Part shown: positions 43,780-50,714 of the stretch, one piece after another
How positions within the stretch are numbered: position 1 is the first letter of the stretch
How the letters are laid out: every line of letters starts with the position of its first letter
NCBI RefSeq assembly: GCF_949769225.1
Contig: NZ_CATKPB010000005.1
Reading direction: 5' to 3' (one strand)
From: Peptoniphilus_A genitalis
GTDB taxonomy: Bacteria > Bacillota > Clostridia > Tissierellales > Peptoniphilaceae
DNA: 64,000 nucleotides
Made by a program: the position numbers and the translations under genes
Notes under the pieces: model-generated
What the model was told of the DNA's origin: nothing
What the model saw: only the letters and a program-made list of their open reading frames with translations
The model's database searches: none

Positions 43780-44331
43780 TCAAATTCCCAAGGACTTCAT
43801 TAAATTCTTTTTGTCTTCAAGATTTTTTTCTTCTTCCTTAACCCTATCTTCCATTTCTCTAGCAACTTCTTCTTTCACATCTTCTGGAAGGCTTTTATCT
43901 GCAAAGGGATAAACTGTTTTGTTTTCCTTTTCTGCATGATTTCTAAGTAGCTCAACATAGGACATGGCATTAGTTATTATGTGTAACTTAGCAAGATCAT
44001 CTGAAGTTTCTTCAAATAAATTTAAATTATTTTCTAACTCCATTACATAACCCCTTGCCATTTGATGCTCCACGAGCATGCCACCACGCACAACTTTTTC
44101 TGCAAGAGGTCCAAGATTATCAAGCATTGCCTTAAATAAAATGTCCTCTTCCTTCTTGTGGTGAAGTCCATCGGCATATAATCTTATAAAACTTATAGCC
44201 TTCCTAAAAAATTCTACATCTACTTGTCCCTTAAGAATTTCCAAACACTTTTCTTCCATTCTATTGCAAAAAGCTAAAATTTCTTCGTGCTCATCTTCCA
44301 AGTATTCAATCGTAAATTTTAAAGTATCCAT
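43780..44331 (-). CDS. Hemerythrin-domain protein
   Basis: A four-helix di-iron protein of 183 residues. The ligand pattern is visible as YLEDEHEEIL, GLHHKKEEDILF, LVEHQMARGY and RNHAEKENKTVYPF, the HxxxE and HHxxEE arrangement of bacterial HHE/hemerythrin-like domains. Such proteins bind or sense O2, NO or iron in anaerobes. It follows an unknown gene by four bases, and both stand behind a promoter with a Crp/Fnr-type box. Confidence 0.92.
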   Translation of the reverse strand: MDTLKFTIEYLEDEHEEILAFCNRMEEKCLEILKGQVDVEFFRKAISFIRLYADGLHHKKEEDILFKAMLDNLGPLAEKVVRGGMLVEHQMARGYVMELENNLNLFEETSDDLAKLHIITNAMSYVELLRNHAEKENKTVYPFADKSLPEDVKEEVAREMEDRVKEEEKNLEDKKNLMKSLGI

Positions 44332-44335
44332 TTAT

Positions 44336-44917
44336 TCACTTCCTAATTACATAAGTTTCATATATCTTTTCATATTTTAATCCAGAATTTTCTAAACTTC
44401 CACCTATAAAAGCATCTCTTAGGTCCCAATACAAATCTGGATTTACATAATTCGCCCAAATATCTCTGTGAAGGTCTCTTACAACTTCAAAAACAAATTC
44501 ATCTTCATCATTTTTTACAATCATGAGAGAGTGGTCGCAAGGCATCCCATCTAAAAATTTTGAAGTAATAAAGTTGAAGGCTTCACCAGGAGTATCTCCA
44601 GCCTCATAAGATTTTCCAAAGTCGTAGAATTTGTTTTTTAAATCTTCTATGTCAAAGTCCTTTAACAAAACTCCCACTGTCTTAGCAAGTCGGTTTTCAC
44701 TTCTTCTCACTCTTTCATCAAGCCAGCCGTGAATATTAGCTTCGTCAATAATATCCTTTAAGTCACCCTTCTCTATTGGAAATTCCTTATCAAGGTCCTT
44801 GCTTAAACTAATTTTTTCATCTTCATCAGCTAAGTCAAGCAAACTTGTTAGTAATTCTTCTTGAAATAAAATCTTTTCATACATCAAATGGTGAATGTAT
44901 CCTAAAAATAAACTCAT
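44336..44917 (-). CDS. Unknown protein co-transcribed with hemerythrin
   Basis: The 193-residue soluble protein is not recognised. The N-terminal half is helical and acidic, starting MSLFLGYIHHLMYEKILFQE; the C-terminal half has MPCDHSLMIVKNDEDEFVFE, VVRDLHRDIWANYVNPDLYW and WDLRDAFIGGSL, which looks like a small alpha/beta domain. Its His and Cys residues (His9, His10, and CDH near residue 133) could bind metal or heme, but that is speculation. It is the promoter-proximal gene of the unit, with GAGGG before the ATG; a redox or O2/NO role is suggested only by its hemerythrin partner and the upstream box. Confidence 0.75.
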   Translation of the reverse strand: MSLFLGYIHHLMYEKILFQEELLTSLLDLADEDEKISLSKDLDKEFPIEKGDLKDIIDEANIHGWLDERVRRSENRLAKTVGVLLKDFDIEDLKNKFYDFGKSYEAGDTPGEAFNFITSKFLDGMPCDHSLMIVKNDEDEFVFEVVRDLHRDIWANYVNPDLYWDLRDAFIGGSLENSGLKYEKIYETYVIRK

Positions 44918-44939
44918 TGTATCCCTCTTTTCTATTTTG

Positions 44940-44981
44940 ATTTTACCATTATTTGCAAAAAAATAACGTGATTTTTATCAC
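44940..44981 (-). promoter_or_regulatory. Crp/Fnr-type box at -41.5 with TAAAAT -10
   Basis: The symmetric GTGAT-TTTT-ATCAC (44968-44981) fits Crp/Fnr-family half-sites. On the minus strand TAAAAT lies at 44945-44940, so transcription should start near 44933 and the box centre falls at -41.5, the class II activator position. The -35 hexamer (CGTTAT) is poor, as expected for an activator-dependent promoter. Confidence 0.65.
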
Positions 44982-45066
44982 ATTTATTATAATTTAAATT
45001 TGATTTTTTTTGATAAAGTAGTAAACTATAAATAAGAAATACTTTAGGAATCTAAAGGAGGAGCTT

Positions 45067-45189
45067 ATGAGTCCACAAACAATTAAATTCTTAACATTTC
45101 TACAACCCAACTACATAACAAGTATTGTAGAAATAATTTTTCTTATTTTGATATTAAATAAGCTAAAAGAAATCAGTAATAAGAGGTGA
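45067..45189 (+). CDS. 40-residue hydrophobic membrane peptide, first of a tandem pair
   Basis: An ATG at 45067 is preceded by an ideal AAAGGAGGAGC site. The product starts MSPQTIKFLTFLQPNYI and then has a hydrophobic helix (TSIVEIIFLILILNKLK) and a basic end (KEISNKR). The stop TGA overlaps the ribosome binding site AGAGGTGAGC of the next small gene, so the pair is co-transcribed. No family is recognised. It could be a small membrane regulator or a toxin-like peptide; the strong translation signals argue that it is real. Confidence 0.65.
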   Translation: MSPQTIKFLTFLQPNYITSIVEIIFLILILNKLKEISNKR

Positions 45190-45193
45190 GCTT

Positions 45194-45316
45194 ATGGAAA
45201 AATATACAGAAACAATAAGAATAGGAATTCATTTGATCCTAAACCTAGGACTAGAATTTATAAAAATTTACTTACTTGCAAGGATTCTAGGCTTACTTAA
45301 AAAATTTGATAATTAA
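45194..45316 (+). CDS. 40-residue hydrophobic membrane peptide, second of a tandem pair
   Basis: An ATG at 45194, seven bases after AGAGG, encodes 40 residues: a short polar start (MEKYTETIRIGI), then a hydrophobic or amphipathic helix (HLILNLGLEFIKIYLLARIL) and a basic tail (LLKKFDN). It follows the first small gene by four bases and is closed by a strong terminator eight bases after its stop, so the two form a complete tiny operon. No homolog is recognised. Confidence 0.62.
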   Translation: MEKYTETIRIGIHLILNLGLEFIKIYLLARILGLLKKFDN

Positions 45317-45320
45317 TACA

Positions 45321-45352
45321 AAAAGAGAGGTTGCGAAACCTCTCTAATTTTT
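45321..45352 (+). terminator. Intrinsic terminator of the two-peptide operon
   Basis: AGAGAGGTT and AACCTCTCT form a perfect nine-base-pair stem with a four-base GCGA loop, followed by AATTTTTT. Confidence 0.9.
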
Positions 45353-45393
45353 TGCGAATAAAATTTTAAAAATTCAAAGTCAATTAAGGCAAA

Positions 45394-45420
45394 TAAAAAA
45401 AGCGAGACCTAAGTCTCACT
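45394..45420 (-). terminator. Intrinsic terminator after rpmF
   Basis: On the minus strand AGTGAGAC and GTCTCGCT pair around TTAG, followed by seven T, four bases after the L32 stop. Confidence 0.88.
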
Positions 45421-45423
45421 TTA

Positions 45424-45606
45424 TTATTCTGCTTCTGTAACAATTTCTTTGCCTGCATAGTGTCCACAAGAAGGACAAACTCTATGAGGTAATTTCATTT
45501 CATGGCAGTTAGGACATTCAACTACTGTTGCTTTATTTAATCTGTAAGAAGATGCTCTTCTCTTGTTCTTTCTTTGTTTTGAAGTTTTTCTCTTAGGTAC
45601 GGCCAT
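45424..45606 (-). CDS. rpmF: 50S ribosomal protein L32
   Basis: L32 is a small zinc-binding protein of the 50S subunit. The 60 residues begin MAVPKRKTSKQRKNKRRAS and carry the zinc ribbon as CPNCHEMK and CPSCGHYAG, so this is the cysteine-containing (C+) form. It follows the YceD gene by two bases, the conserved yceD-rpmF pair. Confidence 0.98.
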   Translation of the reverse strand: MAVPKRKTSKQRKNKRRASSYRLNKATVVECPNCHEMKLPHRVCPSCGHYAGKEIVTEAE

Positions 45607-45608
45607 TT

Positions 45609-46142
45609 CTACACCTCCTCATCTTTAAATAAATCTAATAACTTCCCAAATCTTGGGTCCACAACTTCTTCTTCAATTTCTTCTTCCACACAACCACAAG
45701 GGCCATCATTCAAGTTCTTGCCACAATGTGGGCATAATCCCTTGCAATCTTGGCTACACAAATTCTTCCCATTAATGGAAGTAAGTATTTGTGAAAAAAT
45801 AATTTCCGAAAGATCTATGGAATCATTCTTAATTTTAAAGTACTCGTCTACAGAATCTTCATCATATAGACTTGGGTCTTTAAAATTGTAAGCAATGTAA
45901 CTTGTCTCTTTTTCATTTACAAATTCCTTGAGACATCGGTCACAGTTAGCCTTAAATTTGTAGGAAATATTGAGACAAAGTTCTAACTCCCCTGTCAAAT
46001 CATGAATATATCCATTGTACTCTACGGGATAGATGAGATTGAGATCCTCTAAATTCAAATCCGTGTCATTTTCCTCTAGAATACCCTCAAAGTCTAATCT
46101 GACTTCATCAGACGACAAAAAAGTACTAAGATCTAATTTCAT
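45609..46142 (-). CDS. DUF177/YceD-family protein
   Basis: A 177-residue protein of the DUF177 family. Members are linked to 23S rRNA accumulation and almost always sit before rpmF. The core is seen in CLNISYKFKANCDRCLKEF and in the Cys-rich end CSQDCKGLCPHCGKNLNDGP, which looks like a zinc site. Its promoter is a perfect consensus, which fits growth-rate-dependent expression of a ribosome gene pair. Confidence 0.92.
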   Translation of the reverse strand: MKLDLSTFLSSDEVRLDFEGILEENDTDLNLEDLNLIYPVEYNGYIHDLTGELELCLNISYKFKANCDRCLKEFVNEKETSYIAYNFKDPSLYDEDSVDEYFKIKNDSIDLSEIIFSQILTSINGKNLCSQDCKGLCPHCGKNLNDGPCGCVEEEIEEEVVDPRFGKLLDLFKDEEV

Positions 46143-46170
46143 TTACTCACCTCAAAAATACATACAAATC

Positions 46171-46199
46171 ATTATAACTTTTAAAATTTAGTCTGTCAA
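46171..46199 (-). promoter_or_regulatory. Perfect consensus promoter for yceD-rpmF
   Basis: On the minus strand TTGACA, exactly 17 bases, TATAAT, 29 bases before the YceD ATG. This is the best sigma-A-type promoter in the window. Confidence 0.93.
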
Positions 46200-46219
46200 T
46201 ACTATATTGAAAATTAAAC

Positions 46220-47410
46220 TTAAATAAGTTCCTTTGTATCTCTTGCAATCATAAGCTCCTCGTTAGTTGGGATAACAAAAACTTTGATTGAAGAATCGTC
46301 AGAAGAAATAAGTTTATCTTCTCCTCTTACATTATTTCTTTCAGGGTCAAGTTTGATGCCTATAGATTTTAATCCAGCACAAATTGATTCTCTCATTTCA
46401 ATAGAGTTTTCACCAACGCCAGCTGTGAATACAATAGCGTCAACATGATCAAGTTCAGTCATGTAAGAACCAACGTAGCCACGAACTCTCTTTTCAAAGA
46501 TATCAAGGGCAAGTTTTGCTCTCTTGTTTCCTTGGTCTCTAGCTTCTTCAATATCTCTAAAGTCACTTGATACACCAGAAATTCCTAGTACACCTGATTT
46601 TTTATTAATTAGAGTGTTGATTTCTTCAGTGGAAAGATTTTCCTTGTCCATGATGAATGGAAGAATAGCTGGATCTAGGTCACCACATCTTGTACCCATA
46701 GCAAGTCCTTCAAGTGGTGTGAAGCCCATTGATGTATCAATTGATTTACCATTTTTAACTGCACAGATACTTGAACCATTGCCAAGGTGACAAGTGATTA
46801 AGTTAACTTCATTTACATCCTTACCAAGCATTTCTGCTGCCCTGTTAGTGATGTATCTGTGAGAAGTTCCATGGAAGCCAAATCTTCTAATTTTATATTT
46901 TTCGTAGTATTCATATGGAAGTGCATAGATGTAGCTTTCTTCTGGCATTGTTTGGTGGAAAGCTGTATCAAATACTGCAACTTGTTTAACATTAGGAAGA
47001 AGTCTTTGACAAGCCTTGATTCCCATAATGTTTGGTGGGTTGTGAAGAGGAGCTATTTCAACATTATCTTCAATTCCCTTTAGCACTTTTTCGTCGATTA
47101 CAACAGATTGAGCGAAGTCTTCGCCACCGTGTACAACTCTGTGACCTACAGCATCAATTTCATCAAGTGATTTGATTGCACCGTATTCTTCATTTGTTAG
47201 GGATTCCATTACAAGTTCAAGAGCTCTCTTGTGATCTTGCATTGGAGTTTCAATAGTTTTCTTTTCCTTACCAATTGTTTCGTGTTTAATTCTTGAACCT
47301 TCAATTCCGATTCTTTCAACTAAACCCTTTGCCATCACATCTTCAGTTTCCATGTTAATAAGTTGATATTTAAGGGAAGATGATCCGCAATTAATAACTA
47401 ATATCTTCAT
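46220..47410 (-). CDS. ackA: Acetate kinase
   Basis: AckA converts acetyl phosphate and ADP to acetate and ATP, the main substrate-level phosphorylation step in many fermenters. Its 396 residues carry the ASKHA phosphate motif VINCGSSSLKYQL, GHRVVHGGE, RRFGFHGTSHRY, HLGNGSSICAVKNGKS and FTAGVGENS. It appears as a single gene without pta next to it. Its promoter overlaps a perfect palindrome at 47453-47467, a possible operator. Confidence 0.98.
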   Translation of the reverse strand: MKILVINCGSSSLKYQLINMETEDVMAKGLVERIGIEGSRIKHETIGKEKKTIETPMQDHKRALELVMESLTNEEYGAIKSLDEIDAVGHRVVHGGEDFAQSVVIDEKVLKGIEDNVEIAPLHNPPNIMGIKACQRLLPNVKQVAVFDTAFHQTMPEESYIYALPYEYYEKYKIRRFGFHGTSHRYITNRAAEMLGKDVNEVNLITCHLGNGSSICAVKNGKSIDTSMGFTPLEGLAMGTRCGDLDPAILPFIMDKENLSTEEINTLINKKSGVLGISGVSSDFRDIEEARDQGNKRAKLALDIFEKRVRGYVGSYMTELDHVDAIVFTAGVGENSIEMRESICAGLKSIGIKLDPERNNVRGEDKLISSDDSSIKVFVIPTNEELMIARDTKELI

Positions 47411-47452
47411 ATTTCCTCCTCAGTTTTTTAAATTTATTAAATATAGTATAAT

Positions 47453-47492
47453 AACTAATAATTAGTTTATAACAGTTGTAGCCATTAGTCAA
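47453..47492 (-). promoter_or_regulatory. ackA promoter overlapping a 15-base palindrome
   Basis: On the minus strand TTGACT (47492-47487), 17 bases, TAAACT (47469-47464). The perfect inverted repeat AACTAAT-A-ATTAGTT at 47453-47467 overlaps the -10 and the expected transcription start, so it could be a repressor operator. The region also serves divergent tmcAL. Confidence 0.55.
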
Positions 47493-47511
47493 TAATTGGA
47501 GATTTAAAAAT

Positions 47512-48654
47512 ATGAAAATTGCTTCTATAATAGCCGAGTACAATCCCTTCCACAAGGGACACGCCTATCAAATTAATAAAATAAAAGAGGACTACACAGA
47601 CTTCATTGTTGTCATAATGTCTGGCAACTTTGTCCAAAGGGGCGAGCCTGCAATTATTAATAAATATGAAAGAGCAAAAGTCGCTATTGATAATGGAGCA
47701 AGTCTTGTCTTGGAACTCCCCCTTCCCTATGCAACATCTAACGCAGAAATTTTTGCACTTGGGGCTATTAATATTTTAAACTCCATGGGCATAGTCCATA
47801 GACTTTACTTTGGCAGCGAAGATGATGTAGAAGTCTTAAGGAGTCTCCAAGAAAAAATTGACAAGAACTTTGATGAAGATAAGTTAAAAAAATATTTATC
47901 AGAAGGCAAGTCCTTTATAAGGTCTCGCCAACTTGCCATGGACTTCTTAAGTCTAGAAGAAAAAGAAATTTTAAAAAGACCCAACAACATCTTGGGCATG
48001 GAATATCTTAGAAGTCTTGAAAAATTAAATTCATCTATAGATCCTCATTCAATAAAAAGAAAAAATGTAAATCACAACGATGACTTTTCCCTTGATGGTT
48101 TTGCATCGGCATCTCATATAAGAAGACTGGCTTATGAAGGAGAAGATGTCTCATGCTTCTTGCCGGGCTATGACTTAGTAGTAGAAAACAAGTTGGAAAA
48201 TTATTTTGACATCTTTAAGTACAAGATGATAAGTGAAAAAATAAATTTTAGCGACTACTTTGACTATGAAAAGGGACTTGAAAATAGGATCCTAGAAAAT
48301 CTTGACTCAGAAAATTTTCACGACCTCATAGAGAAAGTCCACTCAAAAAGACACAGCAGGTCTAGGATAAAGAGATTAATCATAGAAATCCTCTTAGACA
48401 TAAAAAAAGACCTAATAAAAAATTCTTTTGAGGACCCTTACACAAGAGTCCTTGCTTGCGACGAAAGAGGCATTGAAATTTTTAAAAAATCAAAAAATAA
48501 AAACAAAATTTATTCCTTTAAATCCTTTTACGACACATCAAGTGACATAACAAAAGAGATGCTTGATAAGGAGATTTTGGCAAGTGACTTGTATAACATA
48601 AAATCTGGAAAAATAAAAACAGACTTCACAAGAGAAGTTTATAAAAAATTATAG
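47512..48654 (+). CDS. tmcAL: tRNA(Met) cytidine acetate ligase TmcAL
   Basis: TmcAL makes N4-acetylcytidine at the wobble base of elongator tRNA-Met, using acetate and ATP. The 380 residues begin MKIASIIAEYNPFHKGHAYQ (nucleotidyltransferase HxGH-like motif) and continue with VIMSGNFVQRGEPAIINKYE, both typical of the family. It is divergent from ackA, whose product is acetate, a tidy metabolic pairing (inference). Its 3' end is repeated 800 bases downstream. Confidence 0.94.
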   Translation: MKIASIIAEYNPFHKGHAYQINKIKEDYTDFIVVIMSGNFVQRGEPAIINKYERAKVAIDNGASLVLELPLPYATSNAEIFALGAINILNSMGIVHRLYFGSEDDVEVLRSLQEKIDKNFDEDKLKKYLSEGKSFIRSRQLAMDFLSLEEKEILKRPNNILGMEYLRSLEKLNSSIDPHSIKRKNVNHNDDFSLDGFASASHIRRLAYEGEDVSCFLPGYDLVVENKLENYFDIFKYKMISEKINFSDYFDYEKGLENRILENLDSENFHDLIEKVHSKRHSRSRIKRLIIEILLDIKKDLIKNSFEDPYTRVLACDERGIEIFKKSKNKNKIYSFKSFYDTSSDITKEMLDKEILASDLYNIKSGKIKTDFTREVYKKL

Positions 48655-48707
48655 TTTTGATTAATTATTAATGAGAATACACTAAATAAATAATGGAGAC
48701 AATTAAA

Positions 48708-49364
48708 ATGGAAATAGAAGTTTTTAATGAAATTCTTGGAGAAAATCTTGTACCTATCTTAGGACAAGATAGATATTATAATTCCCTTTCAGATTCAGAA
48801 TGTTTTTATGAAATACCTGAATGGATTAATGACTCAGGTTACTACCAAGGGGCAGTCATTAGATTTTATGATTTATTAAATAAGAAAGTCTATACCCCTT
48901 TTGAAAAAGAAAAAAATGTAAGCTATTCATATTCAAAATTTAAAAATAATTTTTTCTATTTTTTAAAAGTAGATTTCAACAAAAATCTTGTAGAATTAAT
49001 AAAATATTTTCCAGAACAAAGCTTAGAAAGTATACACAAAATACCAATAGAGTAAGTGGAATTATATAATTTATCTTTAGAAGATGGATATGAATTTCAT
49101 ATATGCAGCTCTTCCGATAGATTTATTTCCTACTACCTACGTAAATTTAGCATAGAAATGGAGCCAGACCAATCAGTTTTATATGTCGACAAAGATAGAC
49201 TTTATATAAACCAATGGATCGAAGAAGGCCTAGAAGGAGATGCAATAACCAATAACTATAAATACTATGAAAAATTACTTGTCATGGATTTGGATGGAAA
49301 TCTAATCTCTGAAAGAACAGGAAGTTTATCCCTCTATCCTAATGGGAAATGGTACCTTTCTTAA
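48708..49364 (+). pseudogene. Unknown gene interrupted by an in-frame TAA
   Basis: From the ATG at 48708 (GGAG nine bases upstream) the frame runs to TAA at 49053 and then continues in the same frame with no base lost to 49364. The two parts (about 115 and 102 residues: MEIEVFNEILGENLVPILGQ ... and ... LSLEDGYEFHICSSSDRFIS) read as one acidic, Tyr-rich protein of about 218 residues with a single nonsense mutation. A GTG directly after the stop could permit reinitiation. I recognise no family; an immunity-protein-like role is possible but unsupported. Confidence 0.65.
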
Positions 49365-49367
49365 GTA

Positions 49368-49499
49368 ACTTAACAAATTACAAGTCTCAATAAATAAAAA
49401 TTCGTATGTGTTCGAACTTTCACAAGAAATTAATGTAAGTTATCTTTACGACATAAAAATAAAAACAGACTTCACTAGAGAAGTCTATAAAAAATTATA
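49368..49499 (+). pseudogene. Remnant of a second, diverged tmcAL 3' end
   Basis: Starting after the interrupted gene, one frame reads LNKLQVSINKNSYVFELSQE and then LYDIKIKTDFTREVYKKL before a stop. The last part repeats the tmcAL C-terminus (KIKTDFTREVYKKL). At DNA level 49455-49499 matches 48609-48653 at 43 of 45 bases, and both differences are synonymous. The upstream part has diverged, so this is the tail of a related gene rather than a fresh duplicate. Confidence 0.7.
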
Positions 49500-49538
49500 A
49501 GCTTATAAAAATCAAATTTTTTAATTAAAGGCAAAAAG

Positions 49539-49590
49539 AAACTCTCATCCTAAGAAATCCTAAAAAGGAAATCTTAAAATGAGAGTTTTT
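49539..49590. terminator. Bidirectional terminator
   Basis: A long hairpin (AAACTCTCAT ... ATGAGAGTTT with inner TCCT / AGGA pairing) with a T run lies between the plus-strand tmcAL region and the minus-strand gene ending at 49605. Confidence 0.8.
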
Positions 49591-49604
49591 TATTAATCTT
49601 TAGT

Positions 49605-50345
49605 TTATCTTATTGACTTTTCATAAATATTTTTAAATTCCTTTAGGTCCTTATATCTCAAGACTTCTTGAGGAACATCATGGACACTAACAGAACCTGC
49701 CCAGGACTCAGCTTCCCCATCAGGCTTTTTATTTTCTTCTGGAATTAAAATAACAGAATACTTAGTGACCTTCAAATAAGTCTTGTCCATAATTTTTTGC
49801 AAATCACAAAGAGCATCAAAGCATTCTTCAAGGCTTGGCTTTTTAACATAACCATAAGCCTGAGCATTTACATCTTCCTTAAAATTATTAAAATCAAATT
49901 TTTGATCTAGAGTGAGTTTTTCTTCAATATCATCATTAAGTGTAGTCAAAGAAATTTTATAAGGGAATTTATATTTTTCTTGAAGCTTAGACCCATATTC
50001 TCTTAGCTCGTCTGATAATCTAATCTCTGTGTTAAATAGAATGTCATCGTAAGTATCTTGCTTTAACTTACCAAAAGAATCAAAACCTAAATAAAACTTA
50101 GTGTCCTCACTGTTTTTGTCACGGAGTCTGACAATATAGTAGCCGTCCTTAAAATTATAATAAGCCCTGTCACGATTTAGGTCCAAGTCCTTGTAGTGAG
50201 TCTCAATATATTTAGTGGCAGACTTTTCCGCCATAAGTCTTGAAATAGGATTTCCAAAAAAAGCAATATAGAAAAATAGTAAAAATAAAGCACAAACTAT
50301 AGTTAGCCCAATAAAAAATTTTTTAAAATTAAATTTCTTTTCCAT
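49605..50345 (-). CDS. Membrane-anchored YfjL-like protein
   Basis: About 246 residues from the ATG at 50345 (GGAGGTGG just upstream). A single N-terminal span (about 10-30, FIGLTIVCALFLLFFYIAFF) is followed by a soluble extracytoplasmic domain. The segment NPISRLMAEKSATKYIETHY, then RAYYNFKDGYYIVRLRDKN, resembles the YfjL family of Bacillus in order and spacing; function unknown. No lipobox Cys is seen. It has its own extended -10 promoter. Confidence 0.75.
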   Translation of the reverse strand: MEKKFNFKKFFIGLTIVCALFLLFFYIAFFGNPISRLMAEKSATKYIETHYKDLDLNRDRAYYNFKDGYYIVRLRDKNSEDTKFYLGFDSFGKLKQDTYDDILFNTEIRLSDELREYGSKLQEKYKFPYKISLTTLNDDIEEKLTLDQKFDFNNFKEDVNAQAYGYVKKPSLEECFDALCDLQKIMDKTYLKVTKYSVILIPEENKKPDGEAESWAGSVSVHDVPQEVLRYKDLKEFKNIYEKSIR

Positions 50346-50375
50346 GGTCGCCACCTCCAACCTTTGATTTACTAC

Positions 50376-50384
50376 ATTATAGCA
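50376..50384 (-). promoter_or_regulatory. Extended -10 promoter for the YfjL-like gene
   Basis: On the minus strand TGC-TATAAT, a perfect extended -10, 31 bases before the start at 50345, with its upstream part merged with the preceding terminator. Confidence 0.65.
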
Positions 50385-50386
50385 CA

Positions 50387-50418
50387 AAAAAGCTGAGAAA
50401 TTTTCTTCCTCAGCTTTT
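50387..50418 (-). terminator. Intrinsic terminator after the hydrolase unit
   Basis: On the minus strand AAAAGCTGAG and CTCAGCTTTT pair, followed by T. It begins at the stop of the gene at 50420. Confidence 0.85.
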
Positions 50419-50419
50419 T

Positions 50420-50713
50420 TTATTGGATAAATAATTTTATTAAGTTTTTGTTTACAAGGTTGGGGTAAAATTTTGTAATTTGGTACTCAAGATAGCCTTC
50501 TAGGACTAGGGGATCATTGTCGCAAAAGTCTTTTACATCATCTCCCAAATAAAATCCTATGCCTCCACCATCATCTTTAAGCCCAGAGATAATTAAATTT
50601 TCCAAGTCAACTTCATTCTCACGGTAGTTTAAATGCTCTTCAAGAATTTTTTCAAAATCTTCATCAAGCTCTCTATCCTTCTTTAAGTTTCCAATTATTA
50701 AATAAGAATTCAT
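50420..50713 (-). CDS. Unknown 97-residue protein
   Basis: A small acidic soluble protein (MNSYLIIGNLKKDRELDEDF ...) with a Gly-rich turn GLKDDGGGIGFYLGDD; no family recognised. Its ATG follows the stop of the alpha/beta hydrolase gene by one base, so it is translated together with it, and a terminator follows. The context suggests an accessory role to the hydrolase, but nothing in the sequence shows one. Confidence 0.7.
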   Translation of the reverse strand: MNSYLIIGNLKKDRELDEDFEKILEEHLNYRENEVDLENLIISGLKDDGGGIGFYLGDDVKDFCDNDPLVLEGYLEYQITKFYPNLVNKNLIKLFIQ

Positions 50714-50714
50714 T

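Noticed and set aside
48609..49499. Direct repeats read as att sites of an integrative element or as transposon ends
   Set aside because: No integrase, transposase or terminal inverted repeats lie between them. The second copy is a coding-frame remnant with synonymous changes, so gene-tail recombination fits better.
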